From the NCBI GenBank assembly GCA_013824385.1, contig PNNU01000207.1, forward strand, positions 1 through 6,300: a DNA stretch of 6,300 bases. The letters run 5' to 3'. Shown here piece by piece: positions 1 through 5,540 of this stretch. The notes beneath the pieces were generated by a model, which was given only the letters and a program-made list of their open reading frames with translations, did no database searches and was not told where the DNA came from. The translations under genes were made by a program, and so were the position numbers. This DNA is from Anaerolinea sp. (lineage in GTDB: Bacteria > Chloroflexota > Anaerolineae > Anaerolineales > Anaerolineaceae). Each line of letters starts with the position of its first letter. Position 1 is the stretch's first letter.

Positions 1-37
1 AGGCTGGCAATTTTTTACTAACCAATAAGGTTAAGGC
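1..37 (+). promoter_or_regulatory. Leader and ribosome-binding region of the first kinase gene
   Basis: This short stretch precedes the first gene. An AAGG at 27-30 lies 7 bases before the ATG at 38 and is a modest Shine-Dalgarno match. A second AAGG at 33-36 is too close to the ATG to serve. Two frames close here, with TAA at 19-21 and at 26-28, so the end of an upstream plus-strand gene could lie here, but too little is visible to say so. The T-run at 11-16 might be the tail of a terminator whose stem lies outside the window. No promoter can be assigned. Confidence 0.4.
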
Positions 38-1576
38 ATGGATAAAAAAATTATTTCTTTTGATCTGGGAACTGGTGGAAACAAGGCATCATTGTACGAT
101 GTTGATGGAACTTGTTTGGCTTATACCTTTGTTGGTTATGACACCCTTTACCCTGAGGTCGGTTGGCACGAACAGAAACCAGTCGATTGGTGGAAAGCCG
201 TTGTAGAAAGCACCCGCCAGCTTATTAATAAAAGTAAAGTGGACGTAAACACAATTGTGGGGTTGGGTATTTCAGGTCACAGCCTTGGTGCTGTACCGGT
301 GGATATCAACGGTATGCTCCTGCGCGAAACCACGCCAATTTGGTCAGATATCCGTGCACAACAAGAAGCTGAATCATTTTTCAAGCATGTGGATACAGAT
401 GATTGGTATCTCACTACTGGAAACGGCTTTCCGGCGCCTTGTTATACGGTTTTTAAAGTCATGTGGTACAAGAACCATGAACCTGAAATGTTCAGCCATA
501 TTTACAAAATTATTGGCACCAAAGACTATATCAATCTCAATTTGACCGGCAAAATAGCCACAGATTATTCATACGCATCGGGCACGGGTATCTACGATCT
601 CAAAGCCTGGCGGTATAACCAGGAGTTTATTAAGGCCAGTGGACTGCCCATTGAAATATGGCCGGATATTCTGCCTTCCACTGCCATTCTTGGCGAAATA
701 CTCCCAGAGGTAGCCAAACAACTGGGGCTCCCCACCAGTGTAAAGGTGGTTTGCGGTGGTGTGGATAATTCTTGCATGGCACTGGGTGCAAAAAACACCA
801 GAGACGGACGAGTTTACACCTCTCTCGGTTCCGCCGCATGGATTGCGGTTTCATCCGAGCAGCCAGTGCTTGATAAACAATTCAAGCCTTATGTTTTCAC
901 CCATGTTGTTCCCAATATGTTCACCTCGGCTGTCAGCATTTTTTCTGCCGGAACCACCTATTCATGGGTGAAAGACCAATTCTGTGAGCTTCTGGAAACA
1001 GAAGCCAAAAACACAAGCAAAGATGTTTACGTGCTGATGAACGAATTTGCTGAACAGGCGCCCATTGGCTCAAACAAACTCTTGTTTAATCCCAGTTTGG
1101 CAGGCGGAACTTCACAAGACAGCAGTGTTCACATCCGCGGGGCATACATCGGTCTTGATCTCAAACATGGAAAACCCGAACTCATCCGCAGCGCCATGGA
1201 AGGGATCGCCATGAATCTGCGCCTGCGACTGGACCTTTTACGCAAGTACACAAAGATTGAAGATGAAATCCTGTTCGTTGGCGGCGGCGCCAAGAGCCGG
1301 TTCTACCTGGGCATCTTCGCAGATGTGTTCAATACCAAAATACTCAAAACCAACATTGACCAAGATGCCGGCGCTCTTGGGGCAGCAGCCATTGCGGCCG
1401 TCGGAGTTGGGCTTTGGCAAAATTTCGACAAAATTGATGAGATCCACAAAACCATCGAGCTTGTCGAACCAGTGAAAGAGAATAACCAGAAATACGAAAA
1501 CTTGATCCCGATCTTTGAAGAGGCAACAGAACACATTGCTTCAATTAGCAAGAAACTGCATGAATTAGAGATTTGA
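38..1576 (+). CDS. FGGY-family carbohydrate kinase, xylulokinase-like, substrate unknown
   Basis: This is a 512-residue cytoplasmic sugar kinase of the FGGY family, expected to transfer the ATP gamma-phosphate to a ketose or polyol. The length is normal for the family. The N-terminal phosphate-1 loop reads DLGTGGNKAS (residues 9-18). The probable catalytic base is Asp243 in CGGVDNS. The phosphate-2 motif is TSLGS (261-265), and the adenosine motif is GGGAKS (415-420), followed by the usual DAGALGAAAIA helix. Both actin-like domains are therefore complete. At the sugar-binding position the protein has GISGHSLG (77-84) where xylulokinases carry GQMHG, so it is xylulokinase-like only in the broad sense. 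ATG 38 gives a full N-terminus directly before the first ATP motif. It is followed by an isomerase and a dehydrogenase on the same strand, which suggests it phosphorylates a ketose made by those enzymes. L-ribulose, L-xylulose or a tetrulose are as possible as D-xylulose. Family assignment is firm; substrate is not. Confidence 0.93.
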   Translation: MDKKIISFDLGTGGNKASLYDVDGTCLAYTFVGYDTLYPEVGWHEQKPVDWWKAVVESTRQLINKSKVDVNTIVGLGISGHSLGAVPVDINGMLLRETTPIWSDIRAQQEAESFFKHVDTDDWYLTTGNGFPAPCYTVFKVMWYKNHEPEMFSHIYKIIGTKDYINLNLTGKIATDYSYASGTGIYDLKAWRYNQEFIKASGLPIEIWPDILPSTAILGEILPEVAKQLGLPTSVKVVCGGVDNSCMALGAKNTRDGRVYTSLGSAAWIAVSSEQPVLDKQFKPYVFTHVVPNMFTSAVSIFSAGTTYSWVKDQFCELLETEAKNTSKDVYVLMNEFAEQAPIGSNKLLFNPSLAGGTSQDSSVHIRGAYIGLDLKHGKPELIRSAMEGIAMNLRLRLDLLRKYTKIEDEILFVGGGAKSRFYLGIFADVFNTKILKTNIDQDAGALGAAAIAAVGVGLWQNFDKIDEIHKTIELVEPVKENNQKYENLIPIFEEATEHIASISKKLHELEI

Positions 1577-1606
1577 TTTTGATCCAAAACAAAGCAGAAT
1601 TACCGA

Positions 1607-1639
1607 AATTTGACAAATTGTTCTCTCCAAAAATAAGAT
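1607..1639 (+). promoter_or_regulatory. Candidate internal promoter with overlapping palindromic operator
   Basis: The 85-base gap after the kinase contains a perfect TTGACA (1610-1615). It is followed after 18 bases by TAAGAT (1634-1639), a four-of-six match to TATAAT. The -35 lies inside a perfect inverted repeat, AATTTG-A-CAAATT (1607-1619), which could be an operator. A start around 1646 would leave a short leader holding the AAAGGA ribosome site (1648-1653) of the next gene. The pattern is directly visible; function is inferred, and AT-rich intergenic DNA can give such matches by chance. Confidence 0.33.
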
Positions 1640-1661
1640 ATCTAACGAAAGGAACAAACAC

Positions 1662-2633
1662 ATGAAAATCGGACTTTTTACAGCTACTTATTTGGACTTG
1701 CAAATCGAAGAAGTTTTCAAAATGGCTTCCGGCTTGGGCTATCAGGCAGTTGAAGTACCTGCCTTCGCCAGCAACCCACACCTGGACATCGAAGAAGTTG
1801 TCAAAGGAAACAAAGCCGCTGAGTTCAAAAAGCTTGCCAGTTCTTATGGCTTAACCATCTCCGCACTCGCCAATCACCCAGAAGGTCAGATCGTTCTTGG
1901 CCCCTATGGCAAAGACACGGATGCCATCTGCACCGGCACCAAGGAAGAAAAGATCAAATTTGGAACAGAACGCATGATCAAAACCGCCCAGGCTGCGAAT
2001 GCTTTGGAAGTTCCCGTTGTAACCGGCTTTATTGGCTGCGAGAACTTTGGCCGCTTCTTCCCCTGGCCATATTCCAAGGGCTGGTCTGATATGGAAGTGG
2101 AGTTTGTCGAACGCTGGGGCAAAATCCTGGATAAGTTCGGCGAATACGGCGTCAAATTTGCACATGAACCCCATCCCAATGAATTGGTATATAACGTAGA
2201 AACTGCTTTACGTGCCGTAGAACTGATGGGCGGACGCAAGGAATTCGGTTTCAACTTTGATCCTGCCAACCTGATCTATCTTGGCATTGATGTTGAAAAC
2301 TTTATCGATACTCTCGGAAATCGCATTTATCACGTCCACGCCAAAGACGGCGAGATCGTTGCTCACAATGTTCGCCGTTCCGGGTTGATTCCCCAGGGCG
2401 ATTGGCAACGGCTCGACCGTGGATTCCGCTTCCGCATCCCGGGTTGGGGATCCGTGCCCTGGAAGAAAGTGATCACCGAGCTTTCGATGGTGGGTTATGA
2501 CTACGTCATGAGCTATGAGCATGAAGATGTGACCATGAGCCGTCATGACGGCATTACCAAAACCATCGCCTTCTTGAAACCCCTCATGATCGAAAACCCA
2601 TATGAAGGTAGAAACGACGTTTTGTTCAACTGA
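1662..2633 (+). CDS. Sugar phosphate isomerase/epimerase, TIM barrel (AP endonuclease 2 / xylose isomerase-like fold)
   Basis: This is a 323-residue cytoplasmic metal-dependent TIM-barrel enzyme of the family that includes ketose 3-epimerases, inosose dehydratases and inosose isomerases. The first strand reads MKIGLFTATY, and the second strand has the typical GLGYQAVEVP (24-33). The expected metal ligands follow the family order Glu-Asp-His-Glu: Glu169 in FAHEPHPNE, Asp200 in FNFDPANL, His226 in HVHAKDGE and Glu286 in SYEHED. All four are present, so the active site looks intact. An acidic and aromatic insert (about 234-262, with QGDWQRLDRGFRFRIPGWG) probably shapes substrate entry. ATG 1662 has AAAGGA 8 bases upstream. 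The gene lies between a sugar kinase and a polyol dehydrogenase, which fits isomerisation or epimerisation of the sugar between oxidation and phosphorylation. Members of this family also catalyse dehydration or beta-elimination on keto-sugars, so a lyase role is a real alternative. Substrate is not readable from sequence. Confidence 0.9.
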   Translation: MKIGLFTATYLDLQIEEVFKMASGLGYQAVEVPAFASNPHLDIEEVVKGNKAAEFKKLASSYGLTISALANHPEGQIVLGPYGKDTDAICTGTKEEKIKFGTERMIKTAQAANALEVPVVTGFIGCENFGRFFPWPYSKGWSDMEVEFVERWGKILDKFGEYGVKFAHEPHPNELVYNVETALRAVELMGGRKEFGFNFDPANLIYLGIDVENFIDTLGNRIYHVHAKDGEIVAHNVRRSGLIPQGDWQRLDRGFRFRIPGWGSVPWKKVITELSMVGYDYVMSYEHEDVTMSRHDGITKTIAFLKPLMIENPYEGRNDVLFN

Positions 2634-2662
2634 TCTAAAACTATTTATAAGGAGAAGAATCC

Positions 2663-3721
2663 ATGGCTCGTATGATGAAAGCAGCAGTGTTTGAAGCAAT
2701 TAAGAAGATCGTTGTCAAAGAAGTCCCCATCCCTGAAATCGGAGCGGATGAAGTATTGATCAAAGTGAAATATACCGGTATTTGCGGCACTGATTGGAGC
2801 ATTTACAACGGCTGGTACTCCTCAGACAAGCTGCCCATGATCGCCGGTCATGAGTTTTCTGGTGTCATTGCCGAAACTGGCAAGAACGTTACCCGTGTCA
2901 AAACCGGTGACCGGGTGACTGCTGATATCAACATGTCATGCGGAACCTGCTTCTATTGTATGAACGGCGCACCTCTGCAATGCCCCAACTTCACCCAACT
3001 TGGCATCCACACCGACGGTTCTTATGCTGAATATGTCAAAGCTCCTGCCAGACTCGTGCATGTTTTGCCTGACAAATTAAGCTTTGAAGAAGGCGCCTTC
3101 ATTGAACCTGTCTCATGCTGCATCCACGCCGCCAAGGCAATGAACGCCAAACTTGCCAGCAGTGTTGCCGTGATCGGCTGCGGGTTGGGTGTTTTGCATG
3201 CCCGCATGGCTGTCTTGCGCGCCTGTGCACCGGTTATTGTGATCGGTGACAACAAAAAACGCCTCGCCATTGCCAAACAAATGGGCGCAGATGTCACTTT
3301 GAACATCAATGAAGTTGCCGACCCCGTCGCCGAAGTGAAGAAATTGACCGGCGGTCGTGGTGCTGATTATGTGATTGAAGCAGTTGGCAAACCAAAAACC
3401 TACCAACAAGCCTGGGACATGCTTCGCCCTGGCGGCACCCTGGATGCCTTTGGTATCGCCGGCGGCGATGATTTGATGCAGATTCATCCGCTTGACTTCG
3501 TGCTTGGAGAAAAGAAGGTTACCGGTTCTTGCGCCGGTGCCGGACCTGATTGGCCGGAATCCATCACTCTGATTGAAAATGGGCGTATCGATCCGAAACC
3601 TTTGTTCTCAATGAAAGTTCCGTTGGAAGATTTGGAATGGGCATTACATGAACTGCGCCGCGATCCTGATCTCTTCAAAATCTTTGTTTCTCCTGAAATC
3701 ACAAAACGCGAAATTCTATAA
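2663..3721 (+). CDS. Zinc-dependent medium-chain alcohol/polyol dehydrogenase
   Basis: This is a 352-residue NAD(P)-dependent dehydrogenase of the medium-chain (MDR) superfamily, of sorbitol dehydrogenase or threonine dehydrogenase type, oxidising a secondary hydroxyl of a polyol or sugar. The N-terminal GroES-like domain carries catalytic zinc ligands Cys41 (GICGTD), His63 with Glu64 (AGHEFSG), and Glu148 (FIEPVSC). The structural zinc loop is complete, with Cys93, Cys96, Cys99 and Cys107. The Rossmann domain begins about residue 167. Its glycine loop reads VIGCGLGVLH (170-179), one residue shorter than the usual GxGPxG form. Asp in VIVIGDNKKR at the end of the next strand suggests preference for NAD over NADP. 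ATG 2663 has AAGGAG 8 bases upstream; Met4 and Met5 are less well placed. It begins 29 bases after the isomerase, almost certainly in the same transcript. Substrate is unknown, though context favours a polyol or sugar over a simple alcohol. Confidence 0.93.
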   Translation: MARMMKAAVFEAIKKIVVKEVPIPEIGADEVLIKVKYTGICGTDWSIYNGWYSSDKLPMIAGHEFSGVIAETGKNVTRVKTGDRVTADINMSCGTCFYCMNGAPLQCPNFTQLGIHTDGSYAEYVKAPARLVHVLPDKLSFEEGAFIEPVSCCIHAAKAMNAKLASSVAVIGCGLGVLHARMAVLRACAPVIVIGDNKKRLAIAKQMGADVTLNINEVADPVAEVKKLTGGRGADYVIEAVGKPKTYQQAWDMLRPGGTLDAFGIAGGDDLMQIHPLDFVLGEKKVTGSCAGAGPDWPESITLIENGRIDPKPLFSMKVPLEDLEWALHELRRDPDLFKIFVSPEITKREIL

Positions 3722-3728
3722 TTACTAT

Positions 3729-3770
3729 TGGCAGCAGTTCATCTCATGATGGGCTGCTGCCATCATTTTT
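3729..3770 (+). terminator. Strong intrinsic terminator or attenuator after the dehydrogenase
   Basis: The arms TGGCAGCAGTTCATC (3729-3743) and GATGGGCTGCTGCCA (3748-3762) pair over 15 positions, with only two G-U wobbles, around a TCAT tetraloop. TCA and a run of five T (3766-3770) follow. This is a convincing Rho-independent terminator by structure. It starts 7 bases after the dehydrogenase stop. It ends directly against the ribosome site of the next gene, so that gene needs readthrough or a promoter inside the dehydrogenase gene. Partial termination or 3'-end stabilisation would fit. Confidence 0.82.
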
Positions 3771-3774
3771 GGAG
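3771..3774 (+). promoter_or_regulatory. Ribosome-binding site that fixes a TTG start for the VOC gene
   Basis: GGAG at 3771-3774 is followed by a 6-base spacer and TTG at 3781. The upstream in-frame TTG at 3769 overlaps both the terminator T-run and this GGAG, and has no Shine-Dalgarno of its own. The later start also begins the protein with MKIQKINHVS, the normal N-terminus for a glyoxalase-fold protein. Confidence 0.7.
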
Positions 3775-3780
3775 TCACTC

Positions 3781-4170
3781 TTGAAAATTCAAAAGATTAA
3801 TCATGTATCCATTAATGTGAACGATGTCGCCAGGTCATTGGATTTTTATGGCCGCGTGCTCGGACTGAGCCAACAGGAAACGGTTGACTGCGGCGAGTTT
3901 GACATCATTTACTTTGGTCTGCCCGATGGATCACGACTCGAATTGTTCGATTATCATGGAAAAAACACAGGTGTGACTCGACCTGAATCTGAAATTGGGC
4001 TGCGTCACCTCGCTTTTGAAGTGGAAGATGTTGCAGCACATGAAGCCCATTTACGGTCACAGGGTGTTGAAATCACGCTGGCAACATGCGATTTGCCAAA
4101 TCTTGGCGCCAGGGTAATGCTGTTTCTCGATCCTAACAATGTCACACTTGAGTTTTGTGAACCGCTCTAA
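3781..4170 (+). CDS. VOC-superfamily protein, glyoxalase I-like
   Basis: This is a 129-residue single-module vicinal oxygen chelate protein with two beta-alpha-beta-beta-beta repeats, cytoplasmic. The four metal-ligand positions of glyoxalase I are all filled: His8 (INHVSINV), Glu54 (SRLELF), His76 (LRHLAFEV) and Glu124 (VTLEFCE). Their spacing is close to that in E. coli glyoxalase I, which is of similar length, so a metal-dependent enzyme is more likely than a bleomycin-type binding protein. Possible roles are a lactoylglutathione-lyase-like reaction, an epimerase, or isomerisation of a sugar-derived oxo compound. The start is the TTG at 3781, set by GGAG 6 bases upstream; an in-frame TTG at 3769 would add four residues but has no ribosome site. 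The gene sits behind a strong terminator hairpin and before an OYE-like flavoprotein. Its inclusion in a sugar cluster suggests handling of a reactive carbonyl intermediate, but the reaction is unknown. Confidence 0.88.
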   Translation: MKIQKINHVSINVNDVARSLDFYGRVLGLSQQETVDCGEFDIIYFGLPDGSRLELFDYHGKNTGVTRPESEIGLRHLAFEVEDVAAHEAHLRSQGVEITLATCDLPNLGARVMLFLDPNNVTLEFCEPL

Positions 4171-4176
4171 GTAGTT

Positions 4177-4209
4177 ATGTTTTGAAGTGTTCAGATCCAA
4201 ACATTTTTT
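4177..4209 (+). terminator. Weak hairpin with T-run before the OYE-like gene
   Basis: ATGTTT (4177-4182) can pair with AAACAT (4199-4204), and six T (4204-4209) follow. The stem is short and AT-rich, and the inner bases pair poorly, so this is a weak terminator at best and may be chance. Like the hairpin before the VOC gene, it abuts the next Shine-Dalgarno, here AGGAGG (4210-4215), which lies 9 bases before the ATG at 4225. Confidence 0.22.
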
Positions 4210-4224
4210 AGGAGGTAACAAGGA

Positions 4225-5466
4225 ATGGATAAAAAAGAAGTTTTACTTTCGCCCATAAAAATCGGAAGCCATATCAGTCCGAATCGGTTCTTTGCCCAGG
4301 CTATGGAATGCACCGATGCAGATGCAGACGGCAATCCTTCAGATTTAACCTATGAACGTTATGAGAATCTTTTCAAAGGTGAAATCGGTTTGGTCAGCCT
4401 TGAAGCCATTACCATTACCGATAAGAATCGTTCAAGGTTGAACCAGCTTTTCATCATGCCCAAGAATCAACCGGCATTGACCACCTTTGTGTCCAAATTA
4501 AAGGCTGTCAACCCCAAGACCGTATTCATTTTCCAGTTAACCCACTCTGGTGAATTGAGCAATCCTCAGTTCTCAAAACGCCTTTCAGTTAAACCACTTC
4601 CCGGCTTTACCGCTGATATTTTCACCGAGGATGAATTTGAAAAGATCATGGCAGATTTTGTGTTGGCCGCCAAGATTGCCTACGATTCCGGTGCTGATGG
4701 CATTGATATGAAATTCTGCCATGGTTATTTGGGCTCGCAAATCCTTCGCCCATACAATACCCGCAAATGGAAATACGGTGGAGCATGGGAAAATCGACGC
4801 CAATTTGCCTTCGATCTTTACGAGCGCATTCAAAAAGCAGTACCGGACAAGAGATTCCTCATCGGCTCAAAGATCTCTGTTTGGGAAGGTTTCCCCGGTG
4901 GATTCGGCACGGCCGGTCCGGATACTCCGATGATCGACCTCACTGAACCGATCGACCTCGTCAAAGGTCTCGAGGAACGCGGTGCGCAATACTTCATCCA
5001 ATCTGCAGGCAGCCCTTCCATCACCATCAGTCTGACCCAGGCTGACAAAGAACGCCCGTATTTTGCCTACCTGCATCAATTCTTTGCCAAAGCCTTACGA
5101 GATAACCTTAAAAAAGAGACTGTGGTAATTGGTTCCAATTATTCAGTATTTGGTAAAGGCAAAAATAAATTGCAGGCAGTGACTGAAGAAGACAGTTCAT
5201 TGTTGACCTACGGCGCCCAGAATATTGAAAAGGGTTATGTGGATATGATCGGTCTCGGCCGCCAATCCTTCGCAGACCCCTTGCTGCCGCTGAAACTTCG
5301 CGAAGGACGCGAGAGTGAGATCAAGTACTGCACAGCCTGCGACAACTGTCTCGAATTGCTGATCCAGCAAAGCCCCATTGGCTGCTGCACCTACAACAAG
5401 TATTACACTGACGTACTCATCAAAACCCGCAAAGATAAAGGCCGTCTGGCAGTGGATCACACCTAG
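4225..5466 (+). CDS. OYE-like NADH:flavin oxidoreductase with C-terminal Fe-S cluster motif
   Basis: This is a 413-residue TIM-barrel flavoprotein of the Old Yellow Enzyme / 2,4-dienoyl-CoA reductase family, expected to bind FMN and reduce an activated double bond or oxidise an amine-like substrate. Visible motifs are SPNRFFAQAME (18-28) at the FMN entry, QLTHSGE (104-110), DMKFCHGYLGSQ (161-172) at the substrate site, YGGAWENRR, and the FMN-phosphate motif GLGRQSFADP (343-352). The C-terminus has Cys369, Cys372, Cys375 and Cys388 (plus Cys389) in C-x2-C-x2-C-x12-C spacing, as in the 4Fe-4S site of trimethylamine dehydrogenase. The protein then stops near residue 413, without the roughly 250-residue FAD/NAD(P)-binding domain of trimethylamine dehydrogenase and FadH, so it probably needs an external electron donor or acceptor. 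At the first position of the His-x-x-His/Asn substrate pair there is Lys163, and His166 follows. ATG 4225 has a perfect AGGAGG. The physiological substrate is unknown. Confidence 0.9.
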   Translation: MDKKEVLLSPIKIGSHISPNRFFAQAMECTDADADGNPSDLTYERYENLFKGEIGLVSLEAITITDKNRSRLNQLFIMPKNQPALTTFVSKLKAVNPKTVFIFQLTHSGELSNPQFSKRLSVKPLPGFTADIFTEDEFEKIMADFVLAAKIAYDSGADGIDMKFCHGYLGSQILRPYNTRKWKYGGAWENRRQFAFDLYERIQKAVPDKRFLIGSKISVWEGFPGGFGTAGPDTPMIDLTEPIDLVKGLEERGAQYFIQSAGSPSITISLTQADKERPYFAYLHQFFAKALRDNLKKETVVIGSNYSVFGKGKNKLQAVTEEDSSLLTYGAQNIEKGYVDMIGLGRQSFADPLLPLKLREGRESEIKYCTACDNCLELLIQQSPIGCCTYNKYYTDVLIKTRKDKGRLAVDHT

Positions 5467-5484
5467 ACTTTGAAACCTATTCAC

Positions 5485-5521
5485 AAAAATGGGCTGCGAA
5501 GATTTTTCGCGGCCCATTTTT
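5485..5521. terminator. Bidirectional intrinsic terminator between convergent genes
   Basis: AAAAATGGGCTGCGAA (5485-5500) and TTCGCGGCCCATTTTT (5506-5521) pair along all 16 positions, with one G-U wobble, around a GATTT loop. The A-tract on the left and T-tract on the right supply the U-run for either strand. It lies 18 bases after the OYE-like stop and 19 bases from the rhamnulokinase stop, so it serves both transcripts. Confidence 0.92.
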
Positions 5522-5540
5522 ATTTCATTTCCATCAGGGT

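Noticed and set aside
1..28. Possible C-terminus of an upstream gene ending at TAA 19-21 or 26-28.
   Set aside because: Only six to eight codons are visible in either frame, with nothing to distinguish coding from non-coding.
1238..1587. Several overlapping minus-strand open frames over the end of the first kinase gene.
   Set aside because: They lie opposite conserved kinase motifs, have no convincing ribosome sites, and overlap each other in different frames.
2208..2699. A 163-codon open frame on the minus strand opposite the isomerase gene.
   Set aside because: It is antisense to a gene with clear family motifs, its translation resembles no family I know, and it spans a gene junction; it is a shadow frame.
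3749..3757. ATGGGCTGC shared by the terminators at 3749-3757 and 5489-5497.
   Set aside because: Nine bases of GC-rich stem sequence can recur by chance, and nothing outside the stem is shared; not a credible repeat family.
3769..3780. TTG at 3769 as the start of the VOC gene.
   Set aside because: It lies in the terminator T-run with no ribosome site, while TTG 3781 has GGAG at the right distance and gives a standard N-terminus.
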